Source: Pollutibacter soli
GTDB lineage: Bacteria > Bacteroidota > Bacteroidia > Chitinophagales > Chitinophagaceae
Length of the DNA: 64,000 bases
Direction: 5' to 3'
Assembly (NCBI GenBank): GCA_029269725.1
Contig: JARJHS010000009.1
Span: 184,324 to 248,323 of the forward strand
Below, in pieces: positions 53,665 to 63,850 of this stretch. Numbering within the stretch: position 1 is the stretch's first letter; every line of letters starts with the position of its first letter. The notes below the pieces were generated by a model. That model saw only the letters and a program-made list of their open reading frames with translations, was not told where the DNA came from and made no database searches. The translations under genes were made by a program, and so were the position numbers.

Positions 53665-56094
53665 CTACTCTGTACGCAAACTCTTCACCGGATTCACCAT
53701 CGCTGCCTTGATCGCCTGGTAACTGATCGTCAGCAATGCTATCGCAATAGCTGTCCCTCCGGCAACTAAAAATATCCACCAGCTTAAATCGGTACGGTAT
53801 GCAAATTTTCGCAACCATTGATCCAGCGCCAGCCAGGCGACAGGCGAAGCAATGGCAACTGAAATTCCAATCATCAGCACAAATTCTTTCGATAACAATC
53901 CGAATATGTTTGACACGCTGGCGCCAAGTATTTTCCGTATGCCGATTTCTTTTCTTCTGCGTTCAGCTGAATGAGCTGCGAGTCCGAGTAATCCAAGACA
54001 TCCAACGATGATCGCAACAGATGTGAAAATCCATAACAATGATTTCAGTTTTTCTTCCATCGTGTACATCACACTGAAATTTTCATCAAGGAATTTGTAC
54101 TCCAGGGGATAATCAGGCGCATATTTGTTCCAGACTTTTTCTATATGCGCCATTGTTCCGGAAAGACCAGCAGTACTCATCTTCACTGCCACCTTCCATT
54201 TGAATTGATCTTCTGAAATCTGCAGGACGGTTAGCTCTACTTTGTCATAAAGACTTTTGTAATGAAAATCTTTTACAACACCAATTACTTTTCCGAGTTT
54301 CAACGAATCAGGATTTGTTGCGCTCCAGGGAGTCCATGCGAGGTCTTTACCGATGGCTTTTTCCGGTGTTTCAAATCCAAGTAGTTTTACTGCAGTCTCG
54401 TTAATGATAAAAGCGTGATCCTTGTCGGTTTTCATTTCTTTTGAAAAATCTCTTCCGGCAATGATCTTCAGACCCAATGTTTTGACATAGTCAAAATCGA
54501 CCATGAGCTGTGTGGCCGGACGGTGATCATTTTTTCCATTGGCAGGAAGAATGATGTCATCTCCGGCAACGGCATCTCCCGGGAAGCCATAACCGATACT
54601 CACAGATGAAATAGCGCTGGATTGAAGGAGATCATTTTTAAACGCATCGATATTATTGTCAAACCTGCTTCCCCGCATCGGGAAGAAAACGATCTGTTCT
54701 TTATTGAATCCAAGGTCTTTGTTCTGCATATAATTCACCTGGCGGAAAACCATCAGCGCACTAATGATCAGCAGAACAGAAAGCGTGAACTGAAGTGTTA
54801 CAAGGCTGTAGCGCAACCACGGCGTATTTGTTTCTGAATCACCCGAACCAATGTTTTTGCGGAGCACAGCTACCGGTTTGAAAGAGCTTAGCACGATCGC
54901 GGGATAGAACCCTGCGAGTGTGCCTATCAATACACCGAGTGCTGCGAGCATTGCCAGAGCAACGGGATGCAGTAAATTCTGAAGATGAATATTTTTTCCT
55001 GTGAACTGGTTCAGTAACGGAAGCAAAAATGCAGAAAGTATCAGTGCCAGGGCGATACTGATGAAACAGAGCAGGAACGTTTCTGAAAGGAACTGTAGCA
55101 GCAATTGTCTTTTTTCTGCCCCGATAGTTTTGCGTACGCCGACTTCTTTTGCACGAAGTACAGATCTTGAAGTAGCCAGATTTACAAAATTGAAACAGGC
55201 TATCAATAAAATAAATACAGCGATGATCAGTAATGCTTTTACATACGTGATGTTTCCACGCTTAGACTCATCGAATTTAAATTCAGAAGATCGGAGGTGA
55301 ATATCATTCAAAGCCTGCAAATGTGGGATATACGAAAGCTTTGAATCCTTTAATTGTTCTGCTGATTTTTCTTTTACAACAGTAGTAAACTTTTTTTCGA
55401 ATGCTTCTTTATTTGTACCCCTTTTTAGTTGTACATAAGTAAAGAACTGCTGCCAGCCCCAGCTCTGCATCCTTTCTTCCGGAAGTTTTGCTGTACTGAG
55501 CGGCATTATAAAATCGAATGAAAGATGGAAGTAAGGATCTTTTTTGAAAACGCCGCTTACTTTAAAATTCACTTTTTCTCGGGTGAGTTCCTTGCCAACA
55601 GGATTTTCTTCCCCGAAAAAGCGATAACTCATTTCGTCAGAAATGACAATAGAGGCCGGATCGTTCAAAAGTCCCGTTGATGAACCGTAAACCATTGGCA
55701 GTTTAAATACATCGAAGAAAGTGGAGTCGGCGAGAAAGCCATTTTCTTCATATAATTTAACTCTATCCGTTTCGAACAAAGCTTTGTATTTCGGTTGCAT
55801 CATCACTCGCGCTGTGCGTTCAACTTCGGGGAAGTCCTTCATAAGCGTTGTTGCAAATGCAGGAGGCGTAACAGCGCGCATTTCTTCTCCCATTTCATTG
55901 TGGCTTTCATTCACCACACGATAGATCTGCGAATTCGAAGGGATAGCTTTATCGAACTGGTATTCATCATACACAAATAATGCGATCAGTATAGCAGCAG
56001 TTAACCCCAGGGTCAGACCAATAATGTTGATGGCAGCAAAACCTTTATTACGCCAGAGGTTACGCAGGGCAATTTTAAAATTGATGTTGAACAT
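53665..56094 (-). CDS. MacB/FtsX-type ABC transporter permease (copy B3, group I)
   Basis: An 809-residue paralog. The first cytoplasmic motif VGVRKTIGA is at about 318-326 and the second, IGIRKILGA, at 717-725. Group I feature: NDIHLRSS, then KRGNITYV before helix 2. Helix 2 is unusual in reading CFNFVNLATS, Phe for the otherwise constant Ile. The upstream neighbour B4 is 106 nt away. CTCCTGCCTCC repeats (53632-53664) abut its stop codon, as at copies A5 and A6 of block A. Confidence 0.93.
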   Translation of the reverse strand: MFNINFKIALRNLWRNKGFAAINIIGLTLGLTAAILIALFVYDEYQFDKAIPSNSQIYRVVNESHNEMGEEMRAVTPPAFATTLMKDFPEVERTARVMMQPKYKALFETDRVKLYEENGFLADSTFFDVFKLPMVYGSSTGLLNDPASIVISDEMSYRFFGEENPVGKELTREKVNFKVSGVFKKDPYFHLSFDFIMPLSTAKLPEERMQSWGWQQFFTYVQLKRGTNKEAFEKKFTTVVKEKSAEQLKDSKLSYIPHLQALNDIHLRSSEFKFDESKRGNITYVKALLIIAVFILLIACFNFVNLATSRSVLRAKEVGVRKTIGAEKRQLLLQFLSETFLLCFISIALALILSAFLLPLLNQFTGKNIHLQNLLHPVALAMLAALGVLIGTLAGFYPAIVLSSFKPVAVLRKNIGSGDSETNTPWLRYSLVTLQFTLSVLLIISALMVFRQVNYMQNKDLGFNKEQIVFFPMRGSRFDNNIDAFKNDLLQSSAISSVSIGYGFPGDAVAGDDIILPANGKNDHRPATQLMVDFDYVKTLGLKIIAGRDFSKEMKTDKDHAFIINETAVKLLGFETPEKAIGKDLAWTPWSATNPDSLKLGKVIGVVKDFHYKSLYDKVELTVLQISEDQFKWKVAVKMSTAGLSGTMAHIEKVWNKYAPDYPLEYKFLDENFSVMYTMEEKLKSLLWIFTSVAIIVGCLGLLGLAAHSAERRRKEIGIRKILGASVSNIFGLLSKEFVLMIGISVAIASPVAWLALDQWLRKFAYRTDLSWWIFLVAGGTAIAIALLTISYQAIKAAMVNPVKSLRTE

Positions 56095-56169
56095 GGGGAG
56101 GAGTTTATAGTTTTTAGTTAATGGTTAATAGGAGGCAGCAGGCCGCAGGCAACAGATGAATGCAGCAGG

Positions 56170-56203
56170 CGTTGAACGTTGAACGTTGAACGTTCAACGC
56201 TTA
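56170..56203. repeat. GAACGTT tract at permease B4 3' end
   Basis: The word gttgaac is repeated three times, then gttcaac, running into the stop codon of the gene at 56201. A CAGCAGGC/GGCAACAG stretch (56131-56169) precedes it. Confidence 0.65.
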
Positions 56204-58567
56204 CTCCGTTCTCAAACTTTTTGTCGGATTCGCCGTCGCTGCTTTTATCGCCTGGTAACTCACAGTGAGGATAGCAATCACCACTGACAATCCACCCGCC
56301 AATGCAAACACCCACCAGTTGATCGGCGTACGGTATTCATAGTCCTTTAACCAGTTGTGCATCGCCCACCAGGCTATTGGTGCAGCAACAACAAATGAAA
56401 TGATGACCAGTTTTAAAAAATCTTTTGATAACAGCGAAGTGATTCCGGTTACAGAAGCACCGAGTACTTTGCGGACACCTATTTCCCTGATCCTGTTTTC
56501 TGCCATATAAGTAGCTAAACCAAAAAGACCCAGGCAGGATATGAATATCGTCAGTCCAGCAAATAATCCCGCGAGTGTTCCTGTACGTTTTTCATCATCA
56601 AACTTTTTCGCATACTCTTCATCAATAAATTTGAAATCGAATGGATATTCAGGATTGTACTTCTTAAATATTCTTTCAGCAGTAGCAATATTCTTACTGT
56701 TGGATTGATTTGGATTCAACCGGATGTTGATCACATTGAACCATCCGAGTTTATGTCCTTCGATTACCATCGGAACGGTCGGACTATATGGTGACTGAAG
56801 TATAAAATCTTTGAACACCCCAACAACGTGCCAGTCGATTCCATTGTCTTTGATAATTTTTCCCAACGGATCTTTGTCAAGCTTCATCAGTTTTGCTGCT
56901 GATTCGTTGATCAGAACTCCAGTGCTGTCGGTCGAAAATTCCTTAAGGTTAAAGTCACGGCCTTTAACAATAGTAAAGCCGGCTGTTTTCACGAGATCCT
57001 CATCTGCAACATATCTGTCAACTATCGTTTTATCCTGCGGATCTTTTCCGGGCCATTCAAATCCCCAGCTATTACTCCAGCCCTGCGTAAGCGGTGCGCT
57101 TGTTTTTGTAACAGAAGTTGCCACACCCTGGCTGATCAGATCATTCTTCACCAGCTGGTAATTTTTCTCCAGATCGCCGGTGAGGAAATGATACATCAGG
57201 TTGTTTTTATCATATCCTGATTCACGACGTTGTGCATAATTGATCTGCTGACGTACGATGATGGTACAGATGATCAGCATAATCGCAAATGTGAATTGAA
57301 GTACTACGAGTACTTTCCGTGGCGTAATCAGTGCATTTGCTTTTTTAAAGGTTCCTTTTAGCACGGATACCGGGCGGAACGAAGAAAGAAAAAATGCAGG
57401 ATAACTTCCTGCGAGCAAGCCGGTGAACACCACGAATCCGATTCCTGCAAGCCAGAAAAGAGGATTCGAAAAGTCGATGAATAATTTTTTGTTGGTTAAG
57501 GTATTGAATCCTGGCAGGCAAAGCGCAACGATAACCAGGGCAATGATTCCAGCCATCAATGCAATCACAATTGATTCGCCGATGAACTGGCTGATGAGAG
57601 AAAATTTCTGCGCACCGACTACTTTTCTGATTCCTACTTCTTTAGCGCGACGCTCACTTCTTGCAGTACTCAGGTTCATGAAATTGATACAGGCAATCAG
57701 TAGAATAAATGCAGCTACGATACCAAACAATCTTACGAAAACAATCTTGCCACCGTCTTCAACACCTTCTTTAAAGCTGGAATGCAATTGCCAGCGACTC
57801 ATCGGGTATAAAAATGTTTTCAGGTAAGGATCGTATTGATCATATTTTGCGCGGATGGTATCCAGTTTGGGAGCGATAGATGCAAGCGTCGCATTCTTTC
57901 TCAACATCACATAAGTACGCGTAGAATTGTTGCCCCAGCTTTCGTCATCCCCTCCTGTTGATCTCAGGTATGACCAGGGCAGGAGGTATTCAAAATTAAA
58001 TCTTGAGTTCACCGGCAGATCTTTTAATAAACCGGTGACGGTGAAATTGTCTTTATTATCCAGCTTCAACACTTTGCCCATAACATCTTCAGTACCGAAT
58101 AGTTTCAGCGCCATTTTCTGCGTAAGCAGGATATTGTGCATATCGTTCAGCGCTGACTTTGGGTCACCTTTGAGCAATGGAAAAGTGAACATCTGAAGGA
58201 AATTGGAATCTACAATATTCCCATCTGCAGTAAGTCGCTTATCGCCTATACTGAACAGGTAGCTGCTCTGCCAGTTTACACGAACCGACATCTCTACTTC
58301 AGGATAATCTTTCTCAATGATTCTCGCAGCAACTTTTGGTGTTGTATTCCATGTGCCGATACTTCCTTTTCTGTCGGATCGGTTCCATAATTCATAGATA
58401 CGATCCTTATTCGCATGGAAATTATCGTAACTGGTTTCATTCAGTATCCAAAGCAATATCAAAATCGCACTTGCCATTCCGATCGCAAGTCCGGCAATAT
58501 TTATAAAGGTGAAACCTTTGTTTCGCCCAAGGTTGCGAAAGGTTAATTTGAAAAAGTTTTTTAGCAT
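56201..58567 (-). CDS. MacB/FtsX-type ABC transporter permease (copy B4, group II)
   Basis: A 788-residue paralog and the only clear group II member in block B. The first cytoplasmic motif VGIRKVVGA is at about 311-319 and the second, IGVRKVLGA, at 696-704, the same coordinates as in copy A4 (10299), its apparent closest relative. Group II features are SRWQLH, FKEG and GGK before INFMNLSTA, and GFEWPGK in the second periplasmic domain. The ending is NPTKSLRTE, shared in NPTK only with copy B1. Copy B5 lies 281 nt upstream. Confidence 0.93.
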   Translation of the reverse strand: MLKNFFKLTFRNLGRNKGFTFINIAGLAIGMASAILILLWILNETSYDNFHANKDRIYELWNRSDRKGSIGTWNTTPKVAARIIEKDYPEVEMSVRVNWQSSYLFSIGDKRLTADGNIVDSNFLQMFTFPLLKGDPKSALNDMHNILLTQKMALKLFGTEDVMGKVLKLDNKDNFTVTGLLKDLPVNSRFNFEYLLPWSYLRSTGGDDESWGNNSTRTYVMLRKNATLASIAPKLDTIRAKYDQYDPYLKTFLYPMSRWQLHSSFKEGVEDGGKIVFVRLFGIVAAFILLIACINFMNLSTARSERRAKEVGIRKVVGAQKFSLISQFIGESIVIALMAGIIALVIVALCLPGFNTLTNKKLFIDFSNPLFWLAGIGFVVFTGLLAGSYPAFFLSSFRPVSVLKGTFKKANALITPRKVLVVLQFTFAIMLIICTIIVRQQINYAQRRESGYDKNNLMYHFLTGDLEKNYQLVKNDLISQGVATSVTKTSAPLTQGWSNSWGFEWPGKDPQDKTIVDRYVADEDLVKTAGFTIVKGRDFNLKEFSTDSTGVLINESAAKLMKLDKDPLGKIIKDNGIDWHVVGVFKDFILQSPYSPTVPMVIEGHKLGWFNVINIRLNPNQSNSKNIATAERIFKKYNPEYPFDFKFIDEEYAKKFDDEKRTGTLAGLFAGLTIFISCLGLFGLATYMAENRIREIGVRKVLGASVTGITSLLSKDFLKLVIISFVVAAPIAWWAMHNWLKDYEYRTPINWWVFALAGGLSVVIAILTVSYQAIKAATANPTKSLRTE

Positions 58568-58848
58568 AGTATGTGAGTTGTCAGATCTTAGTTATCAGTT
58601 GTTAGTTTGACAGCAGGCAGCAGTGAGCAGGCAGCAGATAAGTTCAAACCAGCCGTATAAATTTTCGACTAATTCAATTTATTACACTCCAAATCACTAT
58701 TTCCTGCAAACTGCTTTTGCATTCTTACTTTTGCCTTTATTCACTGTTTCTGGTATCTGTTTCTTCCCTTATTCTGTATTCTCTTTGTCAATCGGGACAA
58801 CGCTTGCGTTGTCTAACGAAAAACCCGCCGGGGGCTGTTGCCTCGTGC

Positions 58849-61233
58849 CTATTCCGAACGCAGGCTTTTCACCGGGTTCACCACCGCTGCTTTCACCGCC
58901 TGGAAACTTACTGTTACAATTGCGATGAATAGAGCGATTATTCCTGCCGCTCCAAAAATCCACCAACTGATATTGATCCGGAACGCAAAATCTTTCAGCC
59001 ATTGGTACATAATATAGCCTGCAAGAGGCGCGGCAATGACAAATGATATCAAAACGAGTTTCAAAAAATCTTTTGAAAGAAGGTTGATGATACTTGCGAC
59101 AGAAGCGCCCATTACTTTTCGTACACCAATCTCTCTTGTGCGCTGCATTGTACTATAAGATGCGAGGCCCAGAAGACCAAGACATGAAATGAATATCGCG
59201 ATGACGGCAAAATTCAGAAACAATTTTCCGAAGCGTTCTTCCGCCCTGTATTGTTTGTCAAAAAATTCATCAAGGAAATAGTAGTCAAATGGGCGATTGG
59301 GTACTGCTTTGTTCCAGTTTCCCTGGATAGAAGAAATTGTAGAAGAGAGGTTGTCTGCATTCAGCCTCACAGTAATCAGCTGTGTACCATTGGGCTCGAT
59401 GCGCATGCTCAGCGGTTTAATCTGTTGCTGCAGTGAGCGGAAGTGAAAATCTTTTGCTACACCGATGATTTTACCTTCACGGCCCCATTGTTTAAACCGG
59501 CGCCCGATGGCTTCTTCCGGCTTAGTATAACCGAAAAGTTTAACCGCAGCCTCATTCAGTACCATCGCTTGTGTAGTGTCTGTTCCAAAATCTCTTGAGA
59601 ATGGGCGGCCGGCAACCATTTTGATATCTAGCTGTGGAATAAAATCAAAGTCGACAAAATAGAGATCAAGATTTGCAATCTGCAAATCGCCTTGCTTGTT
59701 TTCTATTTCAGAATAAGCGCCTGGATTATTGCCACCAGGAACACTTGATGTTGTTGCTGTTGATTTTACACCGGGAATGGATCTGAGCGATTCTTTGAAA
59801 CTTTGTTTTGCCGGATCGCCTCCGGAATTAATTACGAGCAGCTGATCTTTATTAAAGCCGAGGTCACTCGAGCGCATATGGTTCATCTGCAGGTAAACTA
59901 TGATAGTGCCGATGATCAACGCAATTGAAATAGCAAACTGTGAAACAACAAGTCCTTTCCTGAGCAGAATACCCTTCATACTTGTTGAAAATTTCCCCTT
60001 CAGTACGGTTACAGGTGTAAATGACGAAAGGACAATTGCAGGATAAATGCCCGCAACGATACCAATGATGATCGCTCCTGCAAGGAGGTACGCCAGGTAA
60101 AGCGGCTGACTAAATATCCCGGAGCTGATTGTTTTGCCGGCCAACTGGTTAAACATTGGAAGTAGTAATGCGGTAAGTCCAACAGAAAGAATTACAGCTA
60201 TCAATGTAAGTATGACTGATTCACCCAGAAACTGCCGGGCCAGCTGCGATTTTTCTGCACCGACGACTTTTCGTAGGCCAACTTCCTTTGCCCGTTCTGC
60301 CGATCGTGCTGTAGCCAGATTTATAAAATTGATACAGGCAATCAGAAGAATAAAAATGGCGACAACAGAAAAGATATATACGTTATTGATATTTCCTGTT
60401 TTACTACCATTGCGTGTTGACCGCAGATAAACATCTTTCAGTTTTTCAAGAAACAAAGTCGCATACATCTGGTTTTGTTTCATCTCGGTTCCATTGCGCC
60501 TCTCAAGGAAATCAGGAAACTTTTTTTCAAGTGATTTAGCATTGGTGTTTGCTTTGAGCAGAAGGTATGCCTGTGCACCATAGTTTCCCCACTGACTGTC
60601 CAGGCTCGCATTGAATTTCTGGGTGATCGTACTCATCGAAAGCACAACATCTCCTTTGATCTGTGAATTCTCCGGCATGTCTTCCATTACACCCGTTACT
60701 TTAGCCGGGAAACCTTCACCTGTGATCAATATCGTTTGCCCCATCGGATCTTTGTCGCCGAAATATTTTTTTGCAGTTGATTTGGTAAATACAATGCTGA
60801 TTGGCTCTTTGAGCGCAGTACGACGGTCACCTTTGATCAGTTTATAATCGAACACATCAAAGAATGCTGAGTCCGCCCACATGGCATCTTTTTGCTGAAA
60901 CTTGATATCGCCATTTCTCATCAGCAGGTCATCATCACCCGCAATACGTACAAATGCTTCCACCTCGGGAAATTCCTGTTTAACGTTTGGCGCAACTGCC
61001 CAGGCCGGACCGCCGGCATTTATTACTTCAGTCGGCGTTTTAATGTCGCAGACAATGCGATAAATTCTGTCCGCTTTGGAATGAAAAGAATCGTAACTCA
61101 ATTCAAAGCTGACATACAATAATATCAGGAAACTTGCTGTAATGCCAACGCAAAGCCCAAGGATATTAATTGTTGTAAAAGCTTTGTGTTTCCACAGATT
61201 CCGGAAGGCGATTTTTAGATAGTTTTTTATCAT
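58849..61233 (-). CDS. MacB/FtsX-type ABC transporter permease (copy B5, group I)
   Basis: A 794-residue paralog. The first cytoplasmic motif VGLRKVVGA is at about 318-326 and the second, IGVRKVMGA, at 702-710. Group I feature: KDVYLRST, then GNINNVYI before INFINLATA. The second periplasmic domain has TSSVPGGNNPG, matching copy A6. Its sequence around helices 2-3 (RAKEVGLRKVVGAEKSQL) is closest to copy B3. The ending is NPVKSLRSE. Copy B6 is 211 nt upstream, across a TATTGCC/TTGCC-type stretch (61331-61385). Confidence 0.93.
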   Translation of the reverse strand: MIKNYLKIAFRNLWKHKAFTTINILGLCVGITASFLILLYVSFELSYDSFHSKADRIYRIVCDIKTPTEVINAGGPAWAVAPNVKQEFPEVEAFVRIAGDDDLLMRNGDIKFQQKDAMWADSAFFDVFDYKLIKGDRRTALKEPISIVFTKSTAKKYFGDKDPMGQTILITGEGFPAKVTGVMEDMPENSQIKGDVVLSMSTITQKFNASLDSQWGNYGAQAYLLLKANTNAKSLEKKFPDFLERRNGTEMKQNQMYATLFLEKLKDVYLRSTRNGSKTGNINNVYIFSVVAIFILLIACINFINLATARSAERAKEVGLRKVVGAEKSQLARQFLGESVILTLIAVILSVGLTALLLPMFNQLAGKTISSGIFSQPLYLAYLLAGAIIIGIVAGIYPAIVLSSFTPVTVLKGKFSTSMKGILLRKGLVVSQFAISIALIIGTIIVYLQMNHMRSSDLGFNKDQLLVINSGGDPAKQSFKESLRSIPGVKSTATTSSVPGGNNPGAYSEIENKQGDLQIANLDLYFVDFDFIPQLDIKMVAGRPFSRDFGTDTTQAMVLNEAAVKLFGYTKPEEAIGRRFKQWGREGKIIGVAKDFHFRSLQQQIKPLSMRIEPNGTQLITVRLNADNLSSTISSIQGNWNKAVPNRPFDYYFLDEFFDKQYRAEERFGKLFLNFAVIAIFISCLGLLGLASYSTMQRTREIGVRKVMGASVASIINLLSKDFLKLVLISFVIAAPLAGYIMYQWLKDFAFRINISWWIFGAAGIIALFIAIVTVSFQAVKAAVVNPVKSLRSE

Positions 61234-61444
61234 TAGTTATAAGTTGTCAGTTGAACAGCCGCTGAATCGTTGTTCGTTTTTCGTTCGAAACAGCCAGTTT
61301 TATGTTTTCAGTTTCAGTGTTCCGGTTTCGCCTATTGCCTTCTCAATATTGCCTTTCTTCACTGTTTCTTTTTTCTGCTTCTGCTTCCATAATAGCTCAC
61401 TACTCCGATCTGGTGCCCCCCACAATGCTGTGTAGGCCTGCTGC

Positions 61445-63850
61445 CTATTCAGTTCTCAACGCCTTCACCGGGCTCGCATTCGCTTTCCTCATTGTCTGCA
61501 TAATAATTAGTGCGGTTGTTAACAACCCGATAAGTACAACACTCACCAGGAACGGTAAGGCCGTCAGATTGATCCTGTAAACATAATCATTGAGCCAGTT
61601 GCGCATAATTAACCACGCAACTGGTACAGCAATTACCGCAGCTGATATTATCACCAGCAGAAATTCTTTTACGAATAGTGAAATGATGCCTTGCACAGAT
61701 GATCCGAGCACCTTCCTGATCCCGATTTCTTTTGTACGGCGATGCAGACTGAGTGTGATCAGTCCGAATACACCCAATAGTACAATAATCATTGATAATA
61801 TTGTTGCCAGGGATGATGCCTGTTTAAGCTGTAATTCGGATTGATAAACTCTGCGCAAACTTTCGTCCATGAATTTGTATTCGAAAGGTTTGCCCGGCAT
61901 GAGTTCATTCCATTTTTTCTGAAGCGCAGCGATATTGTTTCCAATATTTCCCGGCTGGAGTTTGAAACTCATCATCCGGTAGGTATTGGTGAGTTTGATC
62001 TGCATCATAGTCATCGGTTGGATGGCCTTCTGCATAGATTCAAAATGAAAATCTTTTACTACACCCGCCACCGTTGCTGTAAAGCCACCACTACCGGGAA
62101 TGCTCAGTTGCTGACCGATTGCCTGTTCCGGTGTCCAGCCCTGTGCTTTGGCCATTGTTTCATTGATAACAATTTTTGATGAATCGGTGACGGTACCAGG
62201 CCTTCCAAAATATTCACCCGCAGCCATGGGGATAGTGAATGTGTTGCCAAAATGCTCATCGGACATCAGCAGGGTAGAATTGATTGCAGAAGTTGAATCT
62301 GCACCTGCCTTATAAAGTGCTACTCCACCTGAACTGTTTCCATCATTTGTTTCATAGGATACCGTTGCAGATTTTACAGCAGGCAATGATAAAAACTGCT
62401 GACGGATGGCTTCGATTTTTCTTGTTCCATCAGGTGTCCAGTCGCGGGATACCTGCGCCGAAACAACATAATCTTTATCATAGCCAAGGTCGCGACTGAA
62501 AAAGTAATTCACCTGCTGAGTGATGATCATGGCTCCTGCAAAAACAAAAGTGGCTGTTCCGAATTGAACAGCGGTAAGGCCGCGACGCAGCAGGATATTT
62601 TCTTTGATGGTATTGAGTTTGCCTTTAAGAGATTCAACTGACTTTAATGATGACAGTACAAAAGCAGGGTAGGAGCCTGCGATCACACCGAGAATGAATA
62701 TAAATGCAACCAGAACGCCGATACACCAAAAAGGAAATTCACTGAGTAAGGGAAGTTCCATACTTAGCTGAGTTCTGAAAAAACTGCCAGCCATTCCATA
62801 AATAATGAGTGAAGCTATTGTTGCCAACAAAACAAGGAGAACAGATTCTGTCAGAAACTGAAAAATGAGCTGTTGTTTTAACCCGCCCATTACCTTTCTG
62901 ATCCCGATCTCACGCATTCGTTGCGATGCGCGACTCACTGACATGTTTACAAAATTGATCACCGCCATCAGGAGAATAAACATCGCAACACCCGATAGTG
63001 CATAGATCATTTTCTTTACAAGGCCATTATCTGCATTAAGATAGTAGGTCTGCAGGGATCCCAGCTTTGGTGTCATGTTCTCTGCAATGAATGGTGGCGC
63101 ATTCAGTTTTGTCAGTTCGCTTAAAGGACCGTCCAACTGTTCTGGCTTTACGCCTGGCTGCAACATCACATAACCTGGAATATATGCAGAGCTCCAGTTC
63201 ATGTTTCTTCCAAAAAAATCAAGGTTTTTTTCGGAAATGAAAACCTGGTTATCATTATTTGTATTGATGCGTGTAATCGAATTTTTCGGTGGATTTTTCA
63301 TCACGCCCGTGATAACAAAATCCTTCTTGCTGCCGGAGAAATTCTCAATACTGAGTGTTTTACCAACGACATCATTTTTCCCAAAAAACTTCCTGGCTTT
63401 ATCTGCCGTAATTACAACGGAGTAAGTGCCATCAAACGCGGTATTCGGATCTCCATACAGGAGTTGAAATCCAAACATATTAAACAAGGTACTGTCGCAA
63501 ATCTCAATCCCTTCGCGGAATGCTTTGTCGCCATTAACAATATTGGACGTGATACCATCCCAGCGGAAGTAATTGGCCACAAGCGTCGGATACTTTTCTT
63601 TCAGTTCTTTTGCCAACGGGCCAAGAGAAGTGAATTCAAGTCCCTGCTGCGGATTTTTCCATTTTGATAAAATGATATACTGACGATCTGCATCCTTCAA
63701 TGCACGATTCACATTGTATTCGCTCCATGCATACGCAGCGATGATCAGGGTAAACGAAATTCCCGTTGCCAGTCCAATAATATTGATCGCCGTGAATCCC
63801 TTGTGCCGGTACAGATTTCGCCATGCGAGTTTCAGGAAGTTGGTGAGCAT
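61445..63850 (-). CDS. MacB/FtsX-type ABC transporter permease (copy B6, divergent)
   Basis: An 801-residue paralog, with copy A7 the most divergent. The first cytoplasmic motif IGIRKVMGG is at about 314-322 and the second, IGIRKVLGS, at 709-717. Helix 2 reads VINFVNMSVS, departing from the NLSTA of the rest. The C-terminus is SPVKALRTE, with Ser for the otherwise constant Asn. The linker before helix 2 (LQTYYLNADNG) fits neither group. It is the first gene of block B within the window; further copies upstream of 64000 cannot be excluded. Confidence 0.92.
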   Translation of the reverse strand: MLTNFLKLAWRNLYRHKGFTAINIIGLATGISFTLIIAAYAWSEYNVNRALKDADRQYIILSKWKNPQQGLEFTSLGPLAKELKEKYPTLVANYFRWDGITSNIVNGDKAFREGIEICDSTLFNMFGFQLLYGDPNTAFDGTYSVVITADKARKFFGKNDVVGKTLSIENFSGSKKDFVITGVMKNPPKNSITRINTNNDNQVFISEKNLDFFGRNMNWSSAYIPGYVMLQPGVKPEQLDGPLSELTKLNAPPFIAENMTPKLGSLQTYYLNADNGLVKKMIYALSGVAMFILLMAVINFVNMSVSRASQRMREIGIRKVMGGLKQQLIFQFLTESVLLVLLATIASLIIYGMAGSFFRTQLSMELPLLSEFPFWCIGVLVAFIFILGVIAGSYPAFVLSSLKSVESLKGKLNTIKENILLRRGLTAVQFGTATFVFAGAMIITQQVNYFFSRDLGYDKDYVVSAQVSRDWTPDGTRKIEAIRQQFLSLPAVKSATVSYETNDGNSSGGVALYKAGADSTSAINSTLLMSDEHFGNTFTIPMAAGEYFGRPGTVTDSSKIVINETMAKAQGWTPEQAIGQQLSIPGSGGFTATVAGVVKDFHFESMQKAIQPMTMMQIKLTNTYRMMSFKLQPGNIGNNIAALQKKWNELMPGKPFEYKFMDESLRRVYQSELQLKQASSLATILSMIIVLLGVFGLITLSLHRRTKEIGIRKVLGSSVQGIISLFVKEFLLVIISAAVIAVPVAWLIMRNWLNDYVYRINLTALPFLVSVVLIGLLTTALIIMQTMRKANASPVKALRTE

